DNA of 64,000 bases, from positions 51,285,402 through 51,349,401 of the forward strand of contig OX359249.1 in the NCBI GenBank assembly GCA_947179485.1, given 5' to 3'. This document shows, one piece after another, positions 14,192 through 26,647 of the stretch. Both the position numbers and the translations under genes were made by a program. A model generated the notes under the pieces. It was not told the origin of the DNA. It was given only the letters and a program-made list of their open reading frames with translations, and ran no database searches. The DNA is from Allacma fusca (Eukaryota > Arthropoda > Collembola > Symphypleona > Sminthuridae). Every line of letters begins with the position of its first letter. The first letter of the stretch is position 1.

Positions 14192-14222
14192 CAACAACAA
14201 CAGCAACAACAACAACAACAAC
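14192..14222 (+). repeat. (CAA)n microsatellite
   Basis: About ten CAA units with one CAG interruption. Confidence 0.9.
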
Positions 14223-16524
14223 GAGTATAGGACAACGGGCTGTATCCTGCCCGGCCCGGCTCCCTTAGACTACTCTTGTAACCCGAGACGCCTATACTCC
14301 AATCCCAGTCACCACTCTGACCACTACCATCCTCCAATCACTTAGTCTTACACATTCCTTCTCACCTGCCCTCCCTTTGACTCACGCTTTCACTCTCTCG
14401 GTCTCATCTGATTAATCCCTCAATTTCTTATGACATAATTGAATCTCGGGACTGCAACTTCATTTCATGAATCACTACCAACAAGCCAAATCTCATTTTT
14501 TTTGTCTAATATATGTCTCTCTATCTTCCCTCATCATCCTACCCCAAGCGCTATACTCATCTCTCCGATACTCTCTGGCTGGTAAACTCTGTCAGATTAC
14601 TCAAGCTCCAATCACAGCTCCCTCCAAACCATTAATGAGAGGAGACGAGGAGAGTCAAAGTAAATCTATCCATAACTTACGAGCTCCCATCCCACCAACA
14701 CCATTAATACACTACAATGTATGTATTACCTTGATTACTCATCAAACCTCACTCCTTAAATTCACCCTCGGTGGAAGCAGAGTCGTCTCTTTACCCCAAT
14801 AAGTCTCTCCCATCTTCTAGGAACAATAAATCAGTCAGCCAAGACAGGATAAGCTCATAAGCAAAATATTTTTTTTAAACATTTGACTTCTAAAAAAGTC
14901 AATTACCACTTTTACTCAGTTGGGAAATATTTAATTGCCAACAAATAATTACTCTCCTTTAATGCGTACATATACATAGTATCACGTTCCTCATCAGTCA
15001 CCCATCCACAAACCAATAAGGGTTCAAACACCTTCCCATCTATCAAGATGAAAGGCTAAACTTGTCCAACCATCTTATTATAATATTATTATTGTCCCAA
15101 CAGTATTGTAGATGTTGTCCCAAACATTACATTCAAGATTTTCTAGTCGCACAGCTTGTTCACACAAAGCGGTTTACGTTCTTCTTCTTTACTGTAATAA
15201 TTTATATAATTAAATGCACATCTATTTTGTTAGACTCTATAGCTCTCTAGCTTGGAGCGTTAAATAAAATAGTCTGGATGTGTAATAGATACTAAGCTAC
15301 TAGTACCATACAAATTTCATAGAATTTTTTAAATGTAGATATGAAAGTATGCACATATAATTCTCTGTTCTATAATAATTACTAAAAACTGATACAAAAG
15401 AATAGGGAATGTCAGGAAAATGTATTTTTGTATTTTCAATTGATAGAGCGTAGAACAATAATTAATATAATTATGTAATAATTATTACTATAATTGCCTG
15501 TATGTACATTCCAAAGCGTCACAAAAACTATCAACCCTGTAGATGACAGCGTAGTAGTTTTGTGAGACTCACTGAATGCCAATGCGTCCCTCTGCTGCAG
15601 TATAGCAACATTTTGAATGTCACATGTAAGAAGAGTCAATTGAAATGGGAGATATTTCGCAATCGGGAAAAATAGTTGCTCCCTCATAAATAAAGTTTTC
15701 CTTGGCATAGAAAACATTTGGATAATTTTAAGTAGAAAAGGAATAGACAGTAATTTTTCATCCAGCTACAATATCTACAGATACTACCAAAGAGACTCCT
15801 CACTGCTCCTTCAATACATACTCTCTCAAAATCCATTGTAACTATTACATGTATAAAAAAAAAACCACAAGGGAAAAAGCTGTATTTGCTGCAGGGCATG
15901 TTAAAAAGTGTAAAACGCCAAGGGTTAACCTGTATCATATAATTGGTGATTATGAATGCAGCACTTACTTGACTGCAAAGAATCATGAATACGAGTCAAA
16001 AGGAAAGAGATGTGAAGGGAGCTTGACTTGGAGGAAAATGTGAGCTACAAGAATTGCAATAGAGACAATGCATTGACAGAATGAAGGAGAGTGAAATAGT
16101 AGGATTTGTGAGAAGCTCGTCTAGCCATATGCCATGCCAAGACGTTGGAGTTTCTAGTGGAGAGGCAAGACAGGAAAAAAATATTTTCTTATAAAAGCTC
16201 AGAAGGAAATAGTGAAGGAAATAGTAATGAAGTCTGCGATGGAAAAATGCAGCAGTCGTGAGGGAAAGACTGACAAGGGAGCTTGTCTTCTCATCAAATT
16301 GTTAGTTTATGTCAGAACTAGATATCACATTGGAAGAATGCACGGACTGGGAGTAGGGATAAAGTCAAAGGATCTGGATTCGCTTGCCAACATCAAGCCA
16401 TGCTATTACTACTCACTACAATCAGCATCTATAACACCAATAATAGCAATTATGTAACTTATGATAATAATTTCAAGTTTTGTTTACCTTGTAAAAATAA
16501 AATGGAAATGCCCTCGACGACCAC

Positions 16525-16588
16525 GAGAGAGAGAGAGAGAGAGAGGGAGAGCGAGAGAGCGAGAGAGAGAGAGAAAGAGAGAGAGAGA
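16525..16588 (+). repeat. (GA)n microsatellite
   Basis: About 30 GA units with a few GG, GC and AA interruptions. Confidence 0.95.
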
Positions 16589-17358
16589 TGAAGGGGGAAA
16601 ATGCGTTCGAGAGTAATTCAAGCAGGGTAATGTACAAATACGTCAAAGTAAGGGAACGTTTGAATTTTTTCTTTGAAAAGTTTTCCCTTCCTTTTACGAA
16701 GAATTCGTATTATTGACCGAACTGATCTGTATTTTTTGGTAACTTTTTCGCTGCTTTTTTTAAATATTATTTATTCTTATCGCAGAAGGGAGGAATAGAC
16801 AGAGTTTGATGCTACAGGAGGAGAAGAAGGTTGCACACAAGTTCACATGTAACGGTACGGTAGGATACAGTACAGGAGACTAAAAAGACACGGAGATTTT
16901 GAGAGAGAAAGTGGAAATTGCGCATGTTAAAATCCATCTCATTGATTTTCTCTTTGTATGTACACAGGAACACTCTCATGTTTACATGTTTGTCTACAAA
17001 TGATTTTATCAGATTTGTTTCTTCGTGTGTCTCTTCTTCATAAAGTTTCATTCTCTGCTCATTTTCTTCCTTTCCACAAAAAAATGAGGGAATTTCTCAT
17101 TCAAATTATTATAGTCTAATTTACTAATTGCATTATTTCAATACTGAGAGACGGAGTATGTTGAAGGGATATGGAGTCATCTTGTCCACCAGTTCTCACA
17201 TGTCTCACAGCCTACTACTTACTACTTACTATACGATTGCGTCTCCATTTCACAAACAGGAGCTTCATGTGCTTCTTCTCTCCCATACGCTCATGCATGT
17301 GTCATTCCATGTGCTTGAACAAAGTCCTACGACTTTAGAGGCAGGCGATTCCACAGCA

Positions 17359-17396
17359 ATTGTTGTTGTCGCCCCTGCTGTTGTCGTTGTTGTTGT

Positions 17397-17427
<31 letters not shown>

Positions 17428-17455
17428 TTTGCTGTTGATGTTCTTGTCGGTGTTG
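17359..17455 (+). repeat. (GTT/GCT)n trinucleotide tract
   Basis: TTG, GTT and GCT triplets run for almost 100 bases. It is open in several frames (poly-Val/Ala/Leu on +, poly-Ser/Asn on -), but these frames have no other protein-like sequence, so I read it as a simple repeat. Confidence 0.85.
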
Positions 17456-19554
17456 CTCGTTTGCAAACAACATGTCTGGGGCTCTTGCGGAGGTTGCGAT
17501 CCTTGTCGTCCAACTTGTCCAACTAAGTCACACATCCAATCTGAGTAACAGCAGAAATAATTGTCTAACCTATAGTTAGTAATGTTAGCATACCAGAGTT
17601 CGCACTAAAACCCCTCCACAAGAGACAAATACACACATATAATTACATACCTACATAGTTTCATTTTAAGTCTCGCTAATTACTACATTTATCAACACTC
17701 CATTCTCCTGTCCAGCCAGCATTCTACTCCCCGGCCTTCCATTCCAAAATTTAATTATGCTCCATAATCATTTCCTTCACACACAAGAACCACATGAGAC
17801 CAACCGAATGTTTTACTGTGGCAATTGCAAATTCCTTTGTTCTTATTCCTACCATTGCATTGAAGCAATATCAAATGCATTTTCATTTTGCTTATGTACA
17901 CACAATCAGTCAAAGACGGCCGTGGTCTCTTGTCCCCTCTCTCTGTCTCAACTCATATATTACTCTATCTGCATTATGTATCTACAGGAGCCGTGATAGG
18001 CGCATGCAAGGGAAATGGAACTAACAATAAGCAGAGCTAATAAGCAATGTAGACCGTCCACTGTAATGTGGGAGGAATAAGTTCAAAGGAAATTGAGATT
18101 TTTTTTTACAACAACAACATTCTACTTGAAAGAATTTTTAAAGAAAAGTAGATACCAAGGAAGTGGAGATTGTCTCTCAGTTTTTGATAGCAGTTGGTCA
18201 CTTTTGTGATACTCCACGGAATTCTGTAACTTCTATTTAATTACCATGTTTCATTAAAACTTTTCAAGTATCGATTTAGCTCTTTCAGTGAGTTTTTTTA
18301 GAAATTGATTCCTCGTATGTACAGCGAAAGGCAGGGATAACGCTAGGGATCTTGCACAACACTCGTTTCATCACGCTGTCCCTAGTCATTTAATTACAAC
18401 CAGTACTCAGAAGGATTTCACGACGATGCTTGGTTACAAGTATCTATGGCTGTCCGTACATTACCATTTTTAAACATCAGTTTCCAGAAACTATTGTTTA
18501 TTAAAAAAAAAAAAGAAAAGAAAAGTGCACCAGACCAACATTCAAGAATGTTCTATCCAATCTCAGTTTCGTTTCAGTTTCAATGTGTGATGTTCATTGG
18601 ATGCATCTATGTATATTTAATTATAAGTAGATATGAGTATCTATTCATGAAGGGATCTGTGGGCATGTGGGGATATTTAGATACTCATTTGTATGTAGTG
18701 TAAACGAGTTTGTATGTATGGAAGCAATAACAACTATTCTTACAGTAATTACGTGTATGCAGAGATCTTTCCATGTATGTAAATACGCTGGCATATACAT
18801 AGCATAATTACGTGTAATTATTTGTAATACTTTCTTAATACATTTACACTTGTGTGGAGGAAAAAAAAACACCTAAGAATGTATTTGGAGGGATGTAATT
18901 ACAGACACTGTCTTGCTTGGATATCTCACTGGAACTAAATACTTTCTTTAGTATCTACTCCGTTTCCCATCATTTCATTAACTCATAGTAAATTGAATGG
19001 CACAATTCTTGCTGTCCTCTTGAGACCATATCGATGGGTGATTGGACTAAGCAAACGAAATATAGAGAAGGCTCCATGCTTTATTCGTACTTGAAAAGCA
19101 TGCAAAGCCCTTGACCAAGTTTTGCCTAAAATAAGGGGTAATTATGCTACCATTCAAAATTTTAGGCTCCATAAACCATGATAGGAATGCGACTGAGCGC
19201 GGTACATACGCGATTGAAAAAAAAACTTGGAGCCGCATGGAGCCACACCTAAGGTCCTCAGGAACTGTTCAGGAAAAACAACGTAAACTTTCTTGTTCCA
19301 AAGTTTGACTAACTCAATAATAATATAATGATTGTTGGAATTTGCAAGGAAGAGTTATCCAAGTGAGAGAGGCTCTCTGACATTGCAGTGATATTGGAAG
19401 GAGAGAGAGACTTTTAACGGATTTTTCCCCCTTCTATAATAATTATTAAAATAACAGAAAAGTTAGAGGTTTTAAGAGCTGTTTATATAACAGGAGTGAT
19501 ATAATAGATAGAACCACGTATGAGTGACTCGGAAGATTTTGCATAAACCCAAGT

Positions 19555-19675
19555 GGGCTGGATGTTTCTCCAGAAAGGTACAAGGACATGATCTTACAAG
19601 TGTAGAAAAAAGTTGTCCTCAAGAGCTGCCGAGTGGTGGTAAAGTGATTGTTGCAGAAGAAGCAAGGAGATCAAG
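19555..19675 (+). other. Possible 5' untranslated exon upstream of the chitinase
   Basis: A purine-rich stretch ends in a textbook donor (gatcaag/gtaagt at 19675-19676). The chitinase start exon begins right after an acceptor at 23822-23823, so at least one upstream exon must exist. This is the best donor I noticed in the preceding 5 kb. Its 5' end and its link to the chitinase are guesses. Confidence 0.22.
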
Positions 19676-20402
19676 GTAAGTTTGCGTTTTTCTAGCGACT
19701 CTCTGTATTTTTAAATTCAAATTTATTTACGGGACAGAGTGAATGAAATTTGCTGAGTACCTCGAATGGAACGATTTACACGCATACATAGAATTTTCGC
19801 CTCTCCTCATACACCTATTATTGTTGTAAAGTAATAAAGCCAAGGAAATTTTAAAGGGGGTTGGTTTTTCAAGTTTGACCTCAATATTGACTACTCCCCA
19901 GTTGCCCCCAAAAAGTTCTTCACGTTCACTATTTTTCCTTTTCTTATTCAACATTTTACCTGTTGTTCATTTTGTGTGTACACTTTTGTAGTGTCTCTCC
20001 TTCTTCTTGCACTTCCACCACCTTACATCTTTTTGGGTAAACTTTATATACATTTTACTTTTCATCATCTCGTCAGTAATTGTTGTCAAGCATTCTAACA
20101 GTTAAGTAAAGTTTTCTGGAGAAGAGGTTCTTCTCTGATTCGTTCCATAACTGTGAAAAGCAATTTGAAAATACATACCTATCTTGAAGTTTTGGTAAGA
20201 ATTTATTTTTCCCCACTTCTCTTCCCCCTTTGAAAATCAACGTTTTTTTTTCCTTTCCACGGTGGTGTGTCTACAAATCATCATTTTTCTCTGGCATTAA
20301 GTGATTAATTCTCAAGCTGAGTCTCTAATTGAATGTTGCTGGAAGGTTCAGTGTGGGGATATCTAAGTATCAAGTGGGATTAGGCTGAGGAAGATTTTGT
20401 GC

Positions 20403-20437
20403 AAAAAAAAAAAAATAAAATAAAATAAAATAAAATA
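20403..20437 (+). repeat. Poly-A plus (AAAAT)n tract
   Basis: A run of A followed by about five AAAAT units. Confidence 0.9.
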
Positions 20438-21671
20438 CAAAAAAAAATAAGCAAATATTATAGTAAGAGTTTAGTGAAAAACAGAATATCTGCGTGTAAT
20501 TCATGAAAATTGTGGTCAAGAGGGACAGACAGAGTGAGAAAAAAGATGAAAGATTGGATATATAGATACATATGTTTACAAAACTTGTTTACCTTGGAAG
20601 CTGTACATTTCCTCATTTCACGTGTGTATCTCTCTCACTGTGTTCTCTATTGAGAGTATAAGTAGCGGAGAGTAGATGCTTAACATAATAGTGCATATGT
20701 ACCAATACTCGTGTGCTGGTATAAATGGTGGAATTATATATTTACAATAAGTAAGTATATGTATATGTAAGGACATTGTGGTGAAGCATGTGTGTTAATT
20801 TTAAAGGGGATTGTAACGGTATAGATATCTTTTATAACTGTTTTTCCTTGCTCTAGTTTTTCTTTTCCAATATACAGTACAGTGTAATATTTCTGGGCTA
20901 CTCACTCGCCATACGAGCACACATGCTTGTGGTACCTGCACCATAGCACGGGAGAGCACAAAGGAAATGTAGTCAACAAGTGACTAAGGATTAATTTATA
21001 GAAACCATTTTTTTTTTCGTGGCTGCATGGCAGAAGTAAGTATGTATGTACATACGATCATGCAGGGCATGAGTCGTAGGAGTTGGAAGGTGTAACTTCA
21101 GTAGTAGCAGGAGTAAGTACACAGACGAGACTAAGGAGTTTTAGTCAATCCTATATCTACATATCTCTCACTCTTTTCTAACAGGCACAACACAACCATT
21201 TGAAATCTTGGTGCGGACATTGTCAGTATGCATATCTACATACTACATACTGCATATGCTTGTAAAGGCGTACCTCCACTTCCATTGAGGCTCTATCTGT
21301 ATAGCAAATATCCTCTGATCTTGTTGATAGCCCTAGGGAGATTTTACCACATTGGCACTCTACTCAAATGAAATCTGATACTGGGAATAGATTAAAATGT
21401 CCATTTGCTAAATTCAGTCGATCAACCAGTTCATGTCATTCTGTCTGTCATGTATTACCATCTCCTTCCTAAAACTTTGTATACCTCACGTTCCTCTTAT
21501 GCTCGAGAGCTCTATCAATAGCATCATTCTCAGCCCTGTACATATGTCATTCAGTCATTCACATACACTTCTATTACACTCCTGTAGGGCAAGCTATCTG
21601 TATTAGTGTCTTTTCAAGCCATTTAACTCGAAATTTACGTGTGCTCTGTGGATGCTTGTATTACATCAACC

Positions 21672-21699
21672 CTCACACACACACTCACACACACACACA
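21672..21699 (+). repeat. (CA)n microsatellite
   Basis: CA units with one CT interruption. Confidence 0.9.
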
Positions 21700-21907
21700 T
21701 GTCATATGCACTGCTCATTTCGACTCAAATAAATGAATCCCTTCCTGCAAATATTAACCAAATACTTTTGGAGTGATTGGGTTTCCTACATATATGTTGT
21801 GCGAGTGAGTAATTGTAGTTACAGTCACAGAGTCATTTCGAGAGGGAAGCAAAATAGTATATTTGTGGAGCAGTAAGTGTTCTACTGTGTGTGTGTGTAC
21901 TGTCAAG

Positions 21908-22913
21908 CAGAGCTGCGCACAAGTACAAGTAGACCACGAGTATTTCAAGTCAAGTTCGCGTTCGGGTCGTGGTCAAGTAAATAAATTTAAAACCATGAAC
22001 GGTTCGGGTCGTGTTCAGGTATTTCATGGACTTGACCATGATTTCTTACCTTAAGTCAAGTTCGTGGTCAAGTATAATTATTTTACTTGAACCATAGTAC
22101 TTGGTCAGGTTCAAGTAAATATTAAGAAGTACTTGACCACGAACTTGAGTTTTTGGTGTACAAGTTCAAGTAATTTTGTATGCGCAAGACTTCATGACTG
22201 AGAGAATTTTTAATTCACTTACGATTCACTACTGTATACTAAACAATACTTAAAGCGGCATTTTAGTGCACCACTTTAAGAGACCTTTGTTAACTTGTTC
22301 CGTGTACGCAAATACAAAAGAACGCTCAACACTCATATGACTCCTTAGAAATTGATTTAAATATGCTCGCACCCGTTTTTACAATAGTATGTGTCAGCTA
22401 AACCTAAAAGAGTTATGTGCCACCGAATATGTCAACTGCGACACCAGACCCACCAGGTTCACGAAATCAGAGTAGATATCCAGTGTACCATCATTCAACA
22501 TTCAGTGAAAAGGACCAAAAATACAATTATTATTTTTACAGGCGGTTGCTCGCAAAAAACTGGGTGAAACCTAGTGTTAGATACCTATATTCTTTCGTTA
22601 CAAATATAAATTTCTCCAGTCAAATTTAAGATTTTGGTGTCCTAAAAATTAAGTTTCTTGTACATGAAAGTTCAAGTTCATGGTCAAGTTCGGGTCATGG
22701 TCAAGTCAAGTTGAAGTTGGACCCGAAACACGAGTATAAAATCATGGTCAAGTAATCTGAGAATTACTTGAGAACCCGAACTTGTTTCATTCAAGTATTA
22801 CTTGAACTGAAAATGTCAAGTTCGGGTAATCTTGAAATACGTACTTGAAAAGTCGGGGTCAAGTCAAGTTCGTGGTCGGATCTTTATAAATACTTGACCC
22901 GAGCGCAGCACTA
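21908..22913. mobile_element. hAT-type element built of CAAGT/ACTTG motifs, TSD CTGTCAAG
   Basis: The element begins CAGAGCTGCGC and ends GCGCAGCACTA, an 11-bp imperfect inverted repeat, and is flanked by the perfect 8-bp repeat CTGTCAAG (21900-21907 and 22914-22921). Both ends, about 250 bases each, consist of degenerate CAAGTTCGTGGTCAAGTA-like units containing short palindromes (CAAGTnACTTG). The centre (about 22180-22640) is unrelated AT-rich DNA. No transposase frame. The 1006-bp length and features fit a non-autonomous hAT element. Confidence 0.85.
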
Positions 22914-23829
22914 CTGTCAAGGAATAGGAATAGGTATGAAGTAAATGTGTGAAATGGCAGGTGTGTATATATAAATATGTATGTAAATGACACATGACTA
23001 TGGACGTTGGAAGGGCAGTGGTATGTGCAGTGAATTTAAAGAATTGCAGAGAGAAAGATTGTTGTTACACTCAACTGATCTCGTTTGTACCCTCAAATTG
23101 CTGCACAAAGTCGGCTGATTAAAAAGTTTGTCATCAGGAGAGACCAGAGGAGAGATAATAATTTCATTTTAGTCTCATATATAATATATATTTTTATATG
23201 TAATTATATAGATATCTACATATCTATATCTATATCCTATTTTTATATATACCGTTTCAATGTGTGCCCTTGTGTGGGAAAATCTCAATGATTTTCATCG
23301 CTCTCAAAATAATTGACACAGGGAAAAATTCTTCGAGGTTGTCATCTAGATTCTTTCCAAATTGACTCCAAACCATTTCTCACAGTGAGTTACAGTTTCA
23401 ATTTACTCCACACGAGTGTACGCAGATGAAATGAATTACTTTTGGAGGGAGTTGTCAATCCTTCATCATAACAATTTTCCAGAGTTTCTCATCTTTTTAC
23501 GATTCCTTCCTCTCTAATCCATGTTGTCTTTGAGGCAGGGAGAGGAATCTTTTGGGAACTACATATAGCGTTCTTTAATGACAGTGAACACGGATTGGGA
23601 TGATGGGTTAATTTTTGTAATAATGTGAGCACCTCCGTTTTAATTGACACTCGTCCTTTTGATGAAACTTCCTCGGAAATCATAAAGAATCCGTAAGAAC
23701 GTGAGGCCTGTCATACTGTATGGTAGCTGTAAATGACCAGAAAATCTAACTGGGCTCTTTACAACCAGAACCAAACTCATCATATTGCTTCCCAGATAAT
23801 TCTCATGCTCTTCTTGTTTCTAGGTTGTG

Positions 23830-26602
23830 ATGGACTGGAGAACCATTTGCTGCCTTATCCTTCTTATCGCCATTTCTCACGGAGGTTTGTTTCTTCATCA
23901 TTTTTATTATTATTATTATTTTAGTCCTTAGCTCTTCATTGCTCTCGTCCAAAGCCGGCTGTTCTCTGTACGTGAAAAATGTGTACGTTGGGTGGAATAC
24001 CTCAGGTTGTATTGTTATCTTAATGATTTCTATGGACAGGAGATATGCAATTCAGAGCAAGAAAAAAAAAATAAGGGTGAGGTCATCATAACAGTTTCAC
24101 CTCATCTGACAATAATACTTAATTAATTTATGTTCGCATTGTTTTCATTTAATATCCTTAGAAAAGAGCATTTCAAAATCCAGCGTGGAAAAATTCAATT
24201 TACAGTCAGTTCCATCATAGCCTTGCTTGACTTGCAAAATTTTATTTAGCAACAAAACCCATAAATTTTATGTTTGAATTTGATGGAATTCTTGATTTCA
24301 TACTTGTATTCTCAGATTTTATGCACCAAGTTTGTTCATCAAGGAAGAAATTTTCCGAGATTTATGTGACGATATGTAATAAAGTTTTCAAAGGAAATGT
24401 GACATGGGAGATGGAGGAATATAGAAGGAAAGATGAAACGAGGACTCGTATGTGAACTTGGGACTATTTATATTTTATGACTGCTCTGATACACTTAGTC
24501 CTCTTCTCGCGCATATCGTTTCACTATAAGAATCTTCGAGATTAAATACAGATGTCATGTCACCTTTCATCCACCTCTACTCCTCTTCCATCACTCTTCC
24601 CACTACTCCAGTACAGTCCAGCCAAATAGCCCTCCTTCCCCCATAGTCCCTGTCATCCTTAGCTGAATCATCTATTTTAAATGCCCGGAATCTTGGGGGG
24701 GGGGGAACTTGGGAAGGGACAAATTCTGAAACGTCGTCTTGATTTACAAATCAGACGTCTGTCTCCAAGATATTTTTTCCTATATTGGGTTCGTTTGATC
24801 GATTTTCCCTTCCGCCTTTCTCCCTGTTTATTTGTATGTATTTCCTCAATGATTTGCCCCCCTCACCTGAGCTAGGAGTAATTTTAAAAAAAGAGAGTTA
24901 AAACGTTTTTCCCATTGAAAACACCTAATAATAACTGTAATAATGCTAATCATAATTGGTTTTACGTTAGTCGAGTTTTGTTTTTGTTGTGGGAAATAGT
25001 TGCTGTAGTGGGAAAGGACTGATAAGATGAAAGAGATTGGGGATGGGAGGTGGGACCGAGGTCGTGTGCCTCCTGCAAAAAGGATAATCCATGGATGTTT
25101 AGATACATAAATGACTGAGTGGAAATGGAATAAGGAATAAATTGATTTTATGTTGACACAAAAACTATCTACAGATAACCCACGCCGCAGGTTACGTCTT
25201 CGTCGGAAGAATGAGACAGCCTCGGATAATGTTCCCTCATCAAGTAGCAGTAATTCAATCCGAGTAAAATCAACGAGCAATGGAAGTAGTGGGGGCGGTC
25301 GTGCTGGAGACACGAGTAAGAAGCTCGTCTGCTACTACACTAACTGGTCACAGTACAGACCCAAGATTGGCAAATTCCTTCCTGAAGACATCCCAGCCGA
25401 CTTGTGTACTCATCTAATCTTTGCTTTCGGATGGATGAAGAAAGGTAATTACTGGAAAATATTTACTTACTTCTCCTCAGTACTTATCATTTTTCCCTTC
25501 TCTCCCTTACCTGCTCATGTTGTTTACATGATCGTAGATATATATACCCCGACTCCTTTTCCTCCTTCATCATTATAACCACTAGACTCCGCTCGAGCAC
25601 AACTATCGCACTGATTTAGCAAAACTATAAAAACCTCTGGGAAGAGATGCATCCTACTGAGCCTAGTCTTTGAGCAGCCGTCGTACTATTTGCCCTTAAC
25701 TACGACAATTTTCAAAGAGACGTAGCTAACAAGTAAGTATGAGGGAAAATAGGGTTTAGCCATAAAAGTGAGGCTGGCTGAACGTTGGGGCATAACTATG
25801 ATGGGACTAAAAACAACGGTGATACTGTTAGAGTAGAACTGTGCTGTTCCTGAAGCATAACTATGATACAGTTGGAGCATAACATAACTTTGTTACCGTT
25901 GTTGGACTGCACCAGAGCTCCATGTCCCTCAAATGGAATGAATACATCTATCTATACAGATATTGGATGCATTTAAGGAGCTGGAAACTCACGTGTTTCT
26001 ACATCCCTCATAATCAGCACAGACAGGACGCGTGTATATATTCCTGAACTTTGAGGAGCGCTCTTGCTAGTCAGAATTTACTTAAGCGGCAAACGGAAAC
26101 TCGTCAAATAAATGAACATGTTCGTGGAGATAAGAAACCTTTTTAGTTTTTTCTCTTTCACTGCCATATATAATGTGTGAGGAGGCGCGCTTGTAGTTAA
26201 TTAATTAGTCAGTGAATTGAAGGGTTGAATTTGTATTCTACTAAGTGGCGATGATACATGGTCGTGTTTAACACATTGATAAATATCATATATGCTCGGA
26301 GCTCATGCTGTTTGTTTTTCCTCCATACACTTCGTGTTTTATTTGTGAGCAATTTTGTAAAGCCGTGCTCAAGTAGTACGATGATGGTGTGCGTGTTCGG
26401 GGTACTCGTACAGTTTTTTTTACTCACAGCTTCATCCACTTGCATGATATTGTATTTTATATTAGTTTTTCCCTTCTCCGCCGCTCCGTCTACCAAAGAC
26501 TTGTCACGATGGGTACTCTTTCGTGCACTTTTACATCAAGTATGTATTTTCAGAAAGGGCTCACTTTTGAAGTTCGAAGGCAGGCGGTAGATGTGTATGT
26601 GA

Positions 26603-26647
<45 letters not shown>

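Larger units (their letters stand above)
9142..19554. other. Long stretch without a supported gene
   Basis: AT-rich DNA with many short unrelated open frames, none with recognisable motifs or convincing splice partners. It holds a CT/C-rich strand-biased part (about 13.8-14.8 kb) and several microsatellites listed separately. Confidence 0.5.

Noticed and set aside
13812..14345. 177-codon open frame on +
   Set aside because: Low-complexity (Ser, Leu, poly-Asn from a CAA repeat), in a CT-rich strand-biased region, with no domain and no splice partner.
17265..17535. Overlapping poly-Thr/Ala, poly-Ser/Asn and poly-Leu/Val frames
   Set aside because: All are readings of one GTT/GCT repeat in different frames; no other protein-like sequence.
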